Shown here: in pieces, positions 24,446 to 32,757 of the stretch
How the letters are laid out: each line of letters begins with the position of its first letter
Position numbering within the stretch: position 1 is the stretch's first letter
Program-made: the position numbers and the translations under genes
The notes under the pieces: model-generated
The model's input: the letters and a program-made list of their open reading frames with translations, nothing else
What the model was told of the DNA's origin: nothing
Databases searched by the model: none
Source of the DNA: Planctomycetota bacterium
Lineage (GTDB): Bacteria > Planctomycetota > MHYJ01 > WSZJ01 > JACPWG01
Assembly: GCA_016197205.1 (NCBI GenBank)
Contig: JACPWG010000160.1
Location: forward strand, 1-38,458
Direction of reading: 5' to 3'
Length of the DNA: 38,458 bases

Positions 24446-25423
24446 ATGAGGATGCTTCTCTGGCCGGCCGCGCTCCTGGCCGTGGCGCTGCTCATCGGCC
24501 CTCCGCTCGCCGCCCAGGACCCGCCGGCGCGGCCGAGGCGCGCCCTCTGCCCGGCCTGCGCCGGCAACATGTACACGATGGACGTGGGGGTGTGCACCGC
24601 CTGCGGCGGGAACACCTCGAGCGGGGCCTTCAAGCTCTGCAACACGTGCGCGCTGGCGAAGGGCGTGTGCATGCACTGCGGCGCGTCCCTGGACGCCGCT
24701 GCCGCGGGCCCGGCCGCTCCCCAGGGCCCGGTCGAGGTCGGGTTCACCACCGAGGACGGCTTCGCGCTCAAGGCGACTTTCACGCCGGCCATCAGCGGGC
24801 TCGTGAAGGGAGCGGTCGTGCTCTTGCACATGCTCAACCGCACGCGAAGCGACTGGCGCGAAGTTGGGACGAACCTGAGCCGGGCGGGCTTCGAGGTCCT
24901 GGCCATCGACCTGCGCGGCCACGGCGAGAGCCTGTATCGCGAAGGACAGGCTGCGCCGTGGAAGGACTTCACTAAAGAGGAGTTTCAGGCGATGCCGCGC
25001 GACCTGGCCGCGGCCCGCAAATACCTGGAGGCGCGGCCGGAACTGGCCGGGAAGGCGTGGCTCCTGGTGGGCGCCAGCATCGGCGGAAACGTGGCGGCGG
25101 CGTACGCGGCCTCGGACCCGAGCGTGGACGGCGTGGCCCTGCTTTCGCCCGGGCTCGACTACCGCGGCGTGACCACCGAAGACGCGCTCCGCAAGTACGG
25201 GAAACGCCCGATCTTCCTGGCCTCCAGCTCGGAGGACGAATACTCGTCGCAGACCGTGAAGACGCTCGCGGGCCTGGTCGAGGGACCGAAGACCGTGAAG
25301 GCCTACCAGCACGCGGGCCACGGGACGAAAATGTTCGGGAACGAGGACGACCAGCCGGGCGACCTGACGCACGCCCTTGTGGCGTGGTGCACGGAAGTCG
25401 CGGCGACCGTGGGCGGGCGCTAG
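24446..25423 (+). CDS. Secreted zinc-ribbon alpha/beta hydrolase
   Basis: 325 residues; the ATG at 24446 has AAGGGG 8 nt upstream. A signal peptide (LLWPAALLAVALLIGPPLAAQ) is followed by an eight-cysteine module of four CXXC pairs (Cys35/38, 50/53, 65/68, 75/78), a treble zinc-ribbon-like domain. The alpha/beta-hydrolase domain follows: LLHMLNRTRSDW (oxyanion region), DLRGHGES, nucleophile elbow GASIGG with Ser211, an acidic SSEDE segment and the catalytic His region HAGHGT near residue 298. Serine esterase or thioesterase activity is likely; substrate unknown. Zinc knuckles on an exported hydrolase are unusual. The stop is directly followed by the ATG of the cyclase gene. Confidence 0.82.
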   Translation: MRMLLWPAALLAVALLIGPPLAAQDPPARPRRALCPACAGNMYTMDVGVCTACGGNTSSGAFKLCNTCALAKGVCMHCGASLDAAAAGPAAPQGPVEVGFTTEDGFALKATFTPAISGLVKGAVVLLHMLNRTRSDWREVGTNLSRAGFEVLAIDLRGHGESLYREGQAAPWKDFTKEEFQAMPRDLAAARKYLEARPELAGKAWLLVGASIGGNVAAAYAASDPSVDGVALLSPGLDYRGVTTEDALRKYGKRPIFLASSSEDEYSSQTVKTLAGLVEGPKTVKAYQHAGHGTKMFGNEDDQPGDLTHALVAWCTEVAATVGGR

Positions 25424-26680
25424 ATGGACGCCGTCCCCGACCGGCCGGAGACCCGGGTGAGCCAGCTCAGGCTGTTCCTGGAGGACCTCGCCTGCGACCT
25501 CTGCTTCTTCCAGCACGTCACGACGGAAGGCGCGGCGGCGGAGGGCGTGAAGATCAAGCGGGAGGCCTACCTCGGCGCGCCGGGGGCCTACGCGGACGTC
25601 GAGGTGGCGCCGCCGGGCGGCCCGCGCTACTTCGTGGAGATCAAGCACGGCTACTCCAGCGAGTACGTCGTGCGGAGCCTACGACGGAAGTACGGCTCGC
25701 CCGCCGCGGAGACGCGGGGCGCCGCGCGCGTGATCGTGGTGATCGACCTCGAGGGGCGGCCGGGAGCGGCCACGCTCGCCGGCGAGCTCGCCGCATGCCT
25801 CCACCCCGGTCTCGCGCTCGAGCTCTGGGACGAGCGGAAGCTGCTCGAACACCTGCGGGACCGGTTCCAGGTTGAAATCGAGTCGGTGACCGAGGCCGAC
25901 CTCCTCGACGTCCGGGAGGCCGTCGACCGCGCGAAGGGCTACTACGCGTTCGGCGGCCCGTCCCGCGAGGCGTACACGAACGATCCTCTCCGCGCGCAGC
26001 TCCTCTGGCACTTCGGCTTCTGGCGGCTGCGGCAGATTCGAGAGTCGCAGGCCTTCCCGCCTCGGCGCATCCTCCCGCCCGGCTCCTACCAGGGCGTCGC
26101 CGTCCTCATGGCCGACCTGTGTTCCTTTTCCAGCTACGTCCGCGACACGCGCGACGAGGAAGTCTCGCGCCATTGTCTCACGTCCTACTACAGCAAGGCG
26201 CGTTACCAGGTCATCGGCAACGGCGGCATGCTGTACCAGTTCGTCGGGGACGAGGTCGTCGCGCTCTTCGGCATTCCGGACCGGCGCTCGGGGTATCCCA
26301 AGGCGGCCCTGGACACCGCCGCGGCGCTCGTGGACATCGGAGACTCGATCTCCGAACACTGGCAGCGGCACATCGACCGGGTGCAGGAAAAGCGGGGCGT
26401 GCACGTCGGCATGGCGATGGGAAATCTGCAGATGATGTCGCTCCGACCGTTCAGTCGCACGCACGTCGGTGCGATCGGCGACGCGCTGAACATGGCCGCC
26501 CGGCTCACCGCCGCGGCCGGCCCCGGCGAGATCGTGGTCTCGAACGCCCTATTTCGCGAGCTGGACTACCCCTCGCAGGCGGCCTTCGCCGAGACCGAGC
26601 CGGTGGAGGCCCGCAACGTCGGCCGGATCAAGGCCTGGCGCTGGCGCCCGCGCGCGGCCCCGCCGCCGCCGCACGCGTAG
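25424..26680 (+). CDS. PD-(D/E)xK-like domain fused to a class III nucleotidyl cyclase
   Basis: 418 residues, starting immediately after the hydrolase stop. Residues 10-165 look like a restriction-endonuclease-fold domain: an acidic Asp58 in YADVEV, then E72-I-K74 in YFVEIKHGY (D-Xn-ExK), the core strand VIVVIDLEG and the helix LELWDERKLLEHL. Residues 222-405 are a class III cyclase: metal-binding Asp231 (LMADLCSFSSY) and Asp276 (FVGDEVVALFG), and the transition-state pair Asn356/Arg360 in GDALNMAAR. The position usually held by the purine-selecting Lys (KFxGD) is Gln272, and its partner Asp/Cys position is Gly349, so the product nucleotide is uncertain. No membrane helix. No adjacent effector typical of Pycsar or CBASS is present. 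Function not known. Confidence 0.8.
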   Translation: MDAVPDRPETRVSQLRLFLEDLACDLCFFQHVTTEGAAAEGVKIKREAYLGAPGAYADVEVAPPGGPRYFVEIKHGYSSEYVVRSLRRKYGSPAAETRGAARVIVVIDLEGRPGAATLAGELAACLHPGLALELWDERKLLEHLRDRFQVEIESVTEADLLDVREAVDRAKGYYAFGGPSREAYTNDPLRAQLLWHFGFWRLRQIRESQAFPPRRILPPGSYQGVAVLMADLCSFSSYVRDTRDEEVSRHCLTSYYSKARYQVIGNGGMLYQFVGDEVVALFGIPDRRSGYPKAALDTAAALVDIGDSISEHWQRHIDRVQEKRGVHVGMAMGNLQMMSLRPFSRTHVGAIGDALNMAARLTAAAGPGEIVVSNALFRELDYPSQAAFAETEPVEARNVGRIKAWRWRPRAAPPPPHA

Positions 26681-26689
26681 GGCGCCGCG

Positions 26690-27032
26690 CCAGCCCTTCC
26701 AAGGTGGCAATGCTGGTTCGGCCGTGGTGAACTGGAGCATCCGATGCCGGGCGTCGGAAAGAGCGACCTTCCTCTGTCATTCTCCGCCGGCAACGAGCCC
26801 TTGTGGTGCAGGGCTTCCGCCCTGCACCGACGGGACGCTCAGTGTTGAAGTCGCCAGCCCTTTGGAGTGCGGGGGCGGCCACAGGCAGTCGGGGTGGAGC
26901 TTCAGACGAGCCGTACGAGAGCGGGTGCAGGGCGGAAGCCCTGCACCACAAGGTAGACTCAAGTCGCATGCTCAAGTGAACACGCTACTCCCGACGGGCG
27001 ACGGGGCGAGGCCCTCACCTTGAAAGGGCTGG
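26690..27032. repeat. MITE-like terminal-inverted-repeat element, copy B
   Basis: Ends CCAGCCCTTCCAAGGTG (26690-26706) and its complement with one mismatch (27016-27032). Inside are two perfect copies of the same hairpin in opposite orientation at 26805-26828 and 26924-26947 (10-bp stem GGTGCAGGGC; loop TTCC or GGAA). An 11-bp direct repeat GGCGCCGCGCC flanks it (26681-26691 and 27032-27042) and could be a target duplication, though that sequence is itself nearly palindromic. It sits exactly between the cyclase stop and the convergent kinase stop and encodes nothing convincing. Confidence 0.72.
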
Positions 27033-27041
27033 GCGCCGCGC

Positions 27042-30000
27042 CTACCCGCCGTCCCCCTCCGCCCGACGCTCGAGCTGTAGCACCCTGCGCTCGATTAACT
27101 CCGCGTCGAGCGCGCCCCCGCTCCAACGGAGCTCGAGGCCTCTCTGGCCGCGCTCCACGGTCAAGCGGACCGCCTTGCCGCTTTGCGCCGTTGGGCCCGC
27201 CTCCAGTCCAGCGCTCGCCCCCGCGCCCAGCGCCGTCCGCAGGGCCTCCGCCGTTTCGACCTGCCTGCCCTCGACCGCGCGCACCACATCGCCGGCACGG
27301 AGGCCCGACGCCTCCGCCGCGCCGCCTCTCGGCACGCGGGCCACCCCCACCACGGCCTTCCACCCCACGCGCACCTCGTCGAGCAGGAGCTGGAGTGCGT
27401 CCGTGGCGTCCTGTGCGATCCCGCTCTGTGGTCCGCCGAATGCACGAAGCGTCTCCTCCGCCCGCGACTGCCACTCCTCAGGTCGCCGCCCGCGCAGCCG
27501 GCCGCGCCACCATGCACGCAACGCCTTCGTTTCCGCGGGCCGGGTCTCCCGCAGGGCCTCCGCGTGCAGCAACAACAGATGTCGGCACCGCGCGTCCATC
27601 CGGCCCCACGCCGCACGCAGGTCCGCCTCGGCGCCGGCCGCGTCCCCCAGCGCCGCCTTCAACAGACCTCGGTAGAAGGGCGCATCCACAGCCACCCACA
27701 GCCGCGCCGGTCCCCCGGCCTCCGCCGCCCCCCGCGGGCTCGTCCCCTGCTCCTTGGCCAAGGCCAGGTCGCGAGCCCACTCCTCTTCGCCCATGCGCAC
27801 CGCGACGTCGTACAGCTTGCGCGCCGCCTCCGGCTTGCCCGACACCCAACAGCCGTCCGCCCGCATCAGACAGTCCATCGAGGTTTCCAGGCGCGCCGGC
27901 CTCGGCTCGACGCGCCCGCTCGAGCTCGCCAGCTCCAGCTCATCGAACCGGAACACCCCACGAAAACTCGCCGTCGTTCGCGCGGTGGAGGTCCAGCCGA
28001 CCCACGCCGCCCCCGTCGGCGGACGCGCGCCGATCGATGCCCCGCGCACCGGCTCGCCGAGCGGAAATTCGCGGATCCGCGCCCGCAACCGTTGCTGGTG
28101 CGGCGCCAAAAAAAGCTCGAAGCCGAACGGCGCCTCTCCCCACGGCGCTTCCGCGTGGTAGAGCTTCGCCTCCGCGTGCTCCGCGGTCTCCGAAACGATG
28201 CCGAGCGTGTGCATCGGAAAATTGGTGCCGCCGCCGCAGCGGATCGAGAGGCCGTCGCTCCCCGCGGCGAGCGGGTCGTCGCCGGTCGGTTCGCCCTCGG
28301 TGAGCCCCAGGTGCAGGTCCACCGACCAGGCGGTGCGCAGGACGGCCATCCGTCCGCTCAGCCGCCAGGCCTGCCAGGGCCCGGAGAAGCGCGTAAGGAG
28401 CCTGTCCCTCGACTCGCCCGAGCCGTAAATCAGGAGGCTCCCGTCCGTCCTCCGAAAAAAAGGGAGCGGCGAAGTCGCGACCCACTCCACGTCCGCCGCC
28501 TCGCGTCCGACCAGCCGAACGCGATGGGTCATCTCCTTCAACGACCGGAGCCGCCGGGAGTCCTCGATCGCCTTCCGCCGGGCCTCCGGCGTCAGCTCGA
28601 GCACCTGGGTCAGCCGCGCCGCCGCTTCCGACGCTTCCCCCCAGTCGCCGCTGCCGTCCAGCAGCCGCAACGACTCCGCCCACACCGCCTGCGCAAGCGC
28701 GGGGAAGCGCTCCGCGGCGGCCCGCGCCGCCGACAGGAGCGCGGCGGCCTTGCCCTGCGCCGAAAGGCTCCCCAGCAGTCCCTTCGCCGCCGCCTCCGTG
28801 TCCGCGAGCGTCGCGGCCGTGTCCAGGATGTCTCGGTACGCACCCTCGGACTCTTCCGGGAGGCCCGCCCGCTCCGCCGCGCCGGCGGCGTCAAGCCGCG
28901 GATCGCGCGCCCGCCGTGGGGCTGGGGCTGCGCCTGCAGCCGGGACCGTAGTCGTCGCCCCGCCCACGCGCGGCGCCACCGCGCCCACTTCCGGGGCGCT
29001 CCCCATGAAGGCCAGTCGGTCGCCGCGGTCGAACGCCGCTTCGTCGAAGCCGTCCCCATCGACGTCCATGGCCTCACGCAGGCCGCCGCCGATCGAACCC
29101 GGCGCCTGCGATTCGGTCATGCGCGCGACGCAGGCCCCGTCACCGCCCAGCCGCAACACTTGCACGCGCGTCGGCTCGCCGTCCTGCGACAGCGTACACC
29201 AGAGGAAATCCCCGGCTCGAGTCCGCAAGCGCGCCACCCACGAACTGCCGGGGGACGGCCCGTGCCGGGCAAGGGCGAAGAGCGGCTTCGTCGAAAACGT
29301 CAAATCCGGCCGCGGCTCCAGCAGGTGGACACCCAGCGGCGGATTCGCCGCATCGAAGGCCTCGGCGCCCCGGAGGTGGCGAAGCTGGAGCAGGATCGCG
29401 TCATCCCAGCCCGTGGCGACGGCGAAAGCCGGCGGGACGCCCTGCCGGTCAAGCCGGACCACGGCGCGAGGATTGCCCAGCGGGGTGATCGGGCCGGCGA
29501 CAAGCTCCGTCCCGCCCGGCGGTATCCGGAGGATCCTCGCACCCATGATCGACCACTTGCCGGCGAAGAGCGCCACGTCCTGCCGGCCATCGCCGTCGAA
29601 GTCCGCGAGCTCCAGCCCGATGGCGTTGCTCTCCAGCCCCTGCTGGTCCACGAGAACCGGGGTCCCGACACCTCCGCTCCCAGCATCCCACCTCGCCAAC
29701 CAGAGGTTCCGTGCGCAGGCGAACACGAACTCGGGCACGCCGTCCGCGTCCAGGTCTCCGCAGACGAAAAGCCCGATGCCCGAGTCGAGCTCCCGATCGG
29801 AAACCAGCTCGAGGCCCGCGCCCCTCCACCGGACCACGAGGAGGCGAGTGCCTTTCGAGCCCTGGCCCGCGATCCAAAAGGTCGGCGGCGCGTCGCCCGC
29901 GATGGGGATCCGGCCGATGTGCACCTGCGGCTCGGCGGCAAGGATCGGGAGGCGAAGTCGCGCCCTTTCCTGAAAGGTCCCGCCTGCCTGCGCGCCCACG

Positions 30001-32042
30001 ACCAGCTCGCAGCCGTCCCATCTCACCAGGTCGGGGCGACCGTCGCCGTCGAAGTCGATCGGCCGCTGAGGGCGGCCCGGCCCGGGCGGCGTCACCGGCT
30101 CCGCCACGGCCGTCACGAACGCGAAGGGCGCCCCGAGCTCCGCCCGGAGGCCTGCCGGCAGGGAGGGGTTCGCGAGCGCCCGCCCGAGGTCGCGGAAGGC
30201 GCCCGGAAAATCCATGACGCCGAGTCGCGTGAGGCCGAGCCGGGCCATGGCCTCCGCCCTCAGCGTGCGAAAGTTCTCCCTCAAGTCCGCGGCGGCGTCG
30301 CGGTCCGGCTCTCGGTCCTCGTCGCCTCCCTCGCACGGCTCCTGTACTTCGACGAGCAGCGGCAGGGCCTCTTCGAAGCGGCCCGCGTCGAGCAGTTCGT
30401 TCGCTACCTTCAGCAGGACGCCCCGCCCGCTCGGCAGCCCGACCGCGGCGCGATAGGCGCGATACCGGTGTCGAAGGGCGGCGGCTTGGTGCCCGCGTCG
30501 CCTCTCGACGCGCGCGAGGAGGTCGAGGGCCTCCGGGACCCGGACGACCTCGCCGCGCCGGTTGCGTTCCTGGTACTCGTCAACGAGGCGCTCGGCGATT
30601 TCGGTCGCCCGTTCCAGGTCGCCGACGAGAAGCGCCCCCTCCGCCTCGGCCAGTCGCCGCGCCGCGTCGGTGGACCGCTCCGCACGCGCCCTCCGTTCCG
30701 CGGCCTCCGCCCGCGCCTGGCGGAGGACCGGCCCCAGGGTGAAGTACAGCGTGACCAGGAGCGCGAGGAAAACCGCCGCCCCGATCGCGGCGACCCGCTC
30801 GCGGTTTCGACGGACCACTCTCCAGGCACGATCGAGCGGCGTGGACGGACGGGCCAGGATCACTTCGCCGGCGAGGTAGCGATCGAGGTCGTCCGCGAAG
30901 GCCGCGGCCGAAGCGAAGCGACGCGCCGGGTCTTTCTCCATCGCACGCGCGACGATCGTCTCGAGGTCGGGATGGAGGGAGGGCACCTGCCTGCGCAGCG
31001 GCTCGGGGTCGGAGAGCCGGACTTTGACGAGAAGTTGCAGCAGGTCGGGCGCGGTGAAGGGTGGCTTGCCGGAGAGCAACTCGTAGAGGACGGCCCCCAG
31101 CGAATAGATGTCGCTCGCCGGACCGACGCGCGTCCCTTCGCCCGCGGCCTGTTCCGGAGACATGTACAGGGGCGTGCCGAGCGCCGTCCCGGATTGCGTG
31201 AGCCGCGCCTGCCCGCCGACTTCCTTCGCCAGCCCGAAGTCGGTCAAGAGGACGCGGAACGCATAGACGGTCCGGCCGTACAGGAAGAGCTTCGTGTCGT
31301 CGGAACGGGCCGGTCGCTGCGCGTCGCCGATCGGCTCGAGGAGGAGGTTGCCCGGTTTGACGTCGCGATGGACGAGGCGGTGTTCGTGGGCGTGCTGGAG
31401 CGCGCGGGCCGCGTCACGCGCGATGCGGAGCGCCACACGCGGGGGCAGCGCCCCCTCGCGGTCGAGGACCGTGGCGAGACTTTCACCCTCGATCAGCTCC
31501 ATCGTCAGGTAGAGCTTCCCCTCCGCCTCGCCCACGTCATACACCGGCACGATGCCCGGATGCTGGACCCGCGCGGCGAGCAGACCTTCGCGGCGAAAGC
31601 GCTCCCGCCCCTCCGGTTCGCCGTCGTCCTCTCCCAGGCGGACCTTGAGCGCGACCGTTCGCTCGAGTTGGGTATCGAAGGCGCGATAGACGACGCCCAT
31701 GCCGCCTCGGGCCAGTTCGGAGTCGATCCGATAGCGGCCGAAGCGCCGCTCCGGGGTCGGGTGTTCGCCGGAGCTCGGCGCGCCGGCCGGCGGTGGCGCG
31801 AGCGCGCCGGGAGGGGCCGGGGAGGCGCACTCGGGCACGAGCGTTTCCGCGGTCCGCGAGGGTGACTTCCGCGCCGACGGAGGCGGTCCGTCCGCGACGT
31901 GATCGACGAGGATCGGGACCCCGGGCTTCGGCACGGGCTCGGGCTCAAGCCGCTGGAGCACCGTGGATGGGGGGGCCGCGCGCTCCGGTGCGGGAGCGGG
32001 CGGCGGCGGATCCGTGGCTTTCACTTTGGGTTCGCGATCCAT
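27042..32042 (-). CDS. Mosaic membrane Ser/Thr kinase with TPR, VCBS, LamG-like and PDZ domains
   Basis: 1666 residues from the ATG at 32042 (an in-frame GTG at 32114 has no better support). After a Pro-rich leader the kinase spans about 100-400: loop ARGGMGVV (111-118), Lys133, HRDVKPGN (225-232), DFG (268-270) and SPE in place of APE (295-297). About 20 extra residues separate HRD from DFG. A membrane helix lies at about 416-438 and TPR-like helices at about 440-640. Four Ca-binding VCBS/FG-GAP motifs follow (DFDGDGRPD, DLDADGVPE, DFDGDGRQD, DVDGDGFDE; about 660-1005). A beta-rich LamG-like region covers about 1180-1350, another helical region lies near 1370-1530, and the protein ends with a PDZ domain (GGAAEASGLRAGDVVRAVEG, about 1565-1640). 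Probably a sensor kinase with an external ligand- or matrix-binding half. Convergent with the cyclase gene. Confidence 0.85.
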   Translation of the reverse strand: MDREPKVKATDPPPPAPAPERAAPPSTVLQRLEPEPVPKPGVPILVDHVADGPPPSARKSPSRTAETLVPECASPAPPGALAPPPAGAPSSGEHPTPERRFGRYRIDSELARGGMGVVYRAFDTQLERTVALKVRLGEDDGEPEGRERFRREGLLAARVQHPGIVPVYDVGEAEGKLYLTMELIEGESLATVLDREGALPPRVALRIARDAARALQHAHEHRLVHRDVKPGNLLLEPIGDAQRPARSDDTKLFLYGRTVYAFRVLLTDFGLAKEVGGQARLTQSGTALGTPLYMSPEQAAGEGTRVGPASDIYSLGAVLYELLSGKPPFTAPDLLQLLVKVRLSDPEPLRRQVPSLHPDLETIVARAMEKDPARRFASAAAFADDLDRYLAGEVILARPSTPLDRAWRVVRRNRERVAAIGAAVFLALLVTLYFTLGPVLRQARAEAAERRARAERSTDAARRLAEAEGALLVGDLERATEIAERLVDEYQERNRRGEVVRVPEALDLLARVERRRGHQAAALRHRYRAYRAAVGLPSGRGVLLKVANELLDAGRFEEALPLLVEVQEPCEGGDEDREPDRDAAADLRENFRTLRAEAMARLGLTRLGVMDFPGAFRDLGRALANPSLPAGLRAELGAPFAFVTAVAEPVTPPGPGRPQRPIDFDGDGRPDLVRWDGCELVVGAQAGGTFQERARLRLPILAAEPQVHIGRIPIAGDAPPTFWIAGQGSKGTRLLVVRWRGAGLELVSDRELDSGIGLFVCGDLDADGVPEFVFACARNLWLARWDAGSGGVGTPVLVDQQGLESNAIGLELADFDGDGRQDVALFAGKWSIMGARILRIPPGGTELVAGPITPLGNPRAVVRLDRQGVPPAFAVATGWDDAILLQLRHLRGAEAFDAANPPLGVHLLEPRPDLTFSTKPLFALARHGPSPGSSWVARLRTRAGDFLWCTLSQDGEPTRVQVLRLGGDGACVARMTESQAPGSIGGGLREAMDVDGDGFDEAAFDRGDRLAFMGSAPEVGAVAPRVGGATTTVPAAGAAPAPRRARDPRLDAAGAAERAGLPEESEGAYRDILDTAATLADTEAAAKGLLGSLSAQGKAAALLSAARAAAERFPALAQAVWAESLRLLDGSGDWGEASEAAARLTQVLELTPEARRKAIEDSRRLRSLKEMTHRVRLVGREAADVEWVATSPLPFFRRTDGSLLIYGSGESRDRLLTRFSGPWQAWRLSGRMAVLRTAWSVDLHLGLTEGEPTGDDPLAAGSDGLSIRCGGGTNFPMHTLGIVSETAEHAEAKLYHAEAPWGEAPFGFELFLAPHQQRLRARIREFPLGEPVRGASIGARPPTGAAWVGWTSTARTTASFRGVFRFDELELASSSGRVEPRPARLETSMDCLMRADGCWVSGKPEAARKLYDVAVRMGEEEWARDLALAKEQGTSPRGAAEAGGPARLWVAVDAPFYRGLLKAALGDAAGAEADLRAAWGRMDARCRHLLLLHAEALRETRPAETKALRAWWRGRLRGRRPEEWQSRAEETLRAFGGPQSGIAQDATDALQLLLDEVRVGWKAVVGVARVPRGGAAEASGLRAGDVVRAVEGRQVETAEALRTALGAGASAGLEAGPTAQSGKAVRLTVERGQRGLELRWSGGALDAELIERRVLQLERRAEGDGG

Positions 32043-32185
32043 CGGGCGTGCGACTCCGCTCGACTCCGGCCGACCTGGCGGTCGCGTTCCGTGGGGCTGA
32101 GGGATGGTGAGCACATCCTACACTCGCCGGGAGGGGAGTTCAAGCGGGAGGAGGAGAAGTCGCGGGTGTTTACACGCCTAGACCT

Positions 32186-32587
32186 CTGGCCGAGCTGACC
32201 AGGAGCGGCGGCGCGACTCGGAGAGCGGCACTGACCGCGCTCGGCACTTGCGGCCCTGCCGCGCGTGGTGAGCTGGCGTCCGTCGAGTCGTATTTGCACG
32301 ACTCGGACGGACTCGTGCGCGTCGCCGCGGGGCGTGCGCTCGGTGCGATCGAGCCTGCGGAAATCGAGTCACGCGTCCTTCCGTGCCTGCTCGCCGCCCT
32401 CGACTCGCCGGACTCGCAGGTGCGCGGAGCAGCGCTGAAGGGTCTCTCTGCTTTGGGGACGCGTGCTGGGCCCGCGCTTGAAAGGGTGCGCGCATGTCGA
32501 GTGGATTCCGACGAATGGGTACGCGGGCGGGCGTTGGAGGCGGAAAGCGCAATCCAGGCCGAAGTCACGCCGGGGCCGGCGCGCTGA
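32186..32587 (+). CDS. Short HEAT-repeat protein or gene fragment
   Basis: The frame encodes three to four HEAT repeats (RRAALTALGTCGPAARG, VRVAAGRALGAIEP, VRGAALKGLSALGTRAGPAL and VRGRALEAESAI). HEAT-like sequence begins upstream of the only ordinary start in frame (TTG at 32294), back to about 32186 (CTG), and the frame closes with TGA further upstream without any ATG or GTG. A good ribosome-binding site (GGAGGAG) lies near 32150, followed by a GTG (32166) in the wrong frame. The gene is therefore probably 5'-truncated or frameshifted. HEAT repeats mediate protein contacts; no partner is evident. It lies divergently beside the mosaic kinase. Confidence 0.5.
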   Translation: MAELTRSGGATRRAALTALGTCGPAARGELASVESYLHDSDGLVRVAAGRALGAIEPAEIESRVLPCLLAALDSPDSQVRGAALKGLSALGTRAGPALERVRACRVDSDEWVRGRALEAESAIQAEVTPGPAR

Positions 32588-32757
32588 CGTTGCGCCGATC
32601 GCTACTGGAGCCCGGGGAGACTCGCGAGCCACCCACTCTCAAATGAACGGCGGTTCGAGGTGCGTGCGGCGGAGCCGGCCGAGCAAGCCGAGGAGTGCGC
32701 GTCGCCGGCCCGAAGCGGGCGTCCGCCCCCCGAGGCGGCGCGGAAGGAGGGTGGACC

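Noticed and set aside
25424..26680. A Pycsar or CBASS anti-phage operon
   Set aside because: No effector gene typical of those systems lies next to the cyclase; the upstream gene is an exported hydrolase and downstream is a repeat element.
27183..31865. A 1560-codon plus-strand open frame
   Set aside because: It is the antisense shadow of the mosaic kinase; the kinase, VCBS and PDZ motifs are all on the minus strand and the shadow shows no domain.
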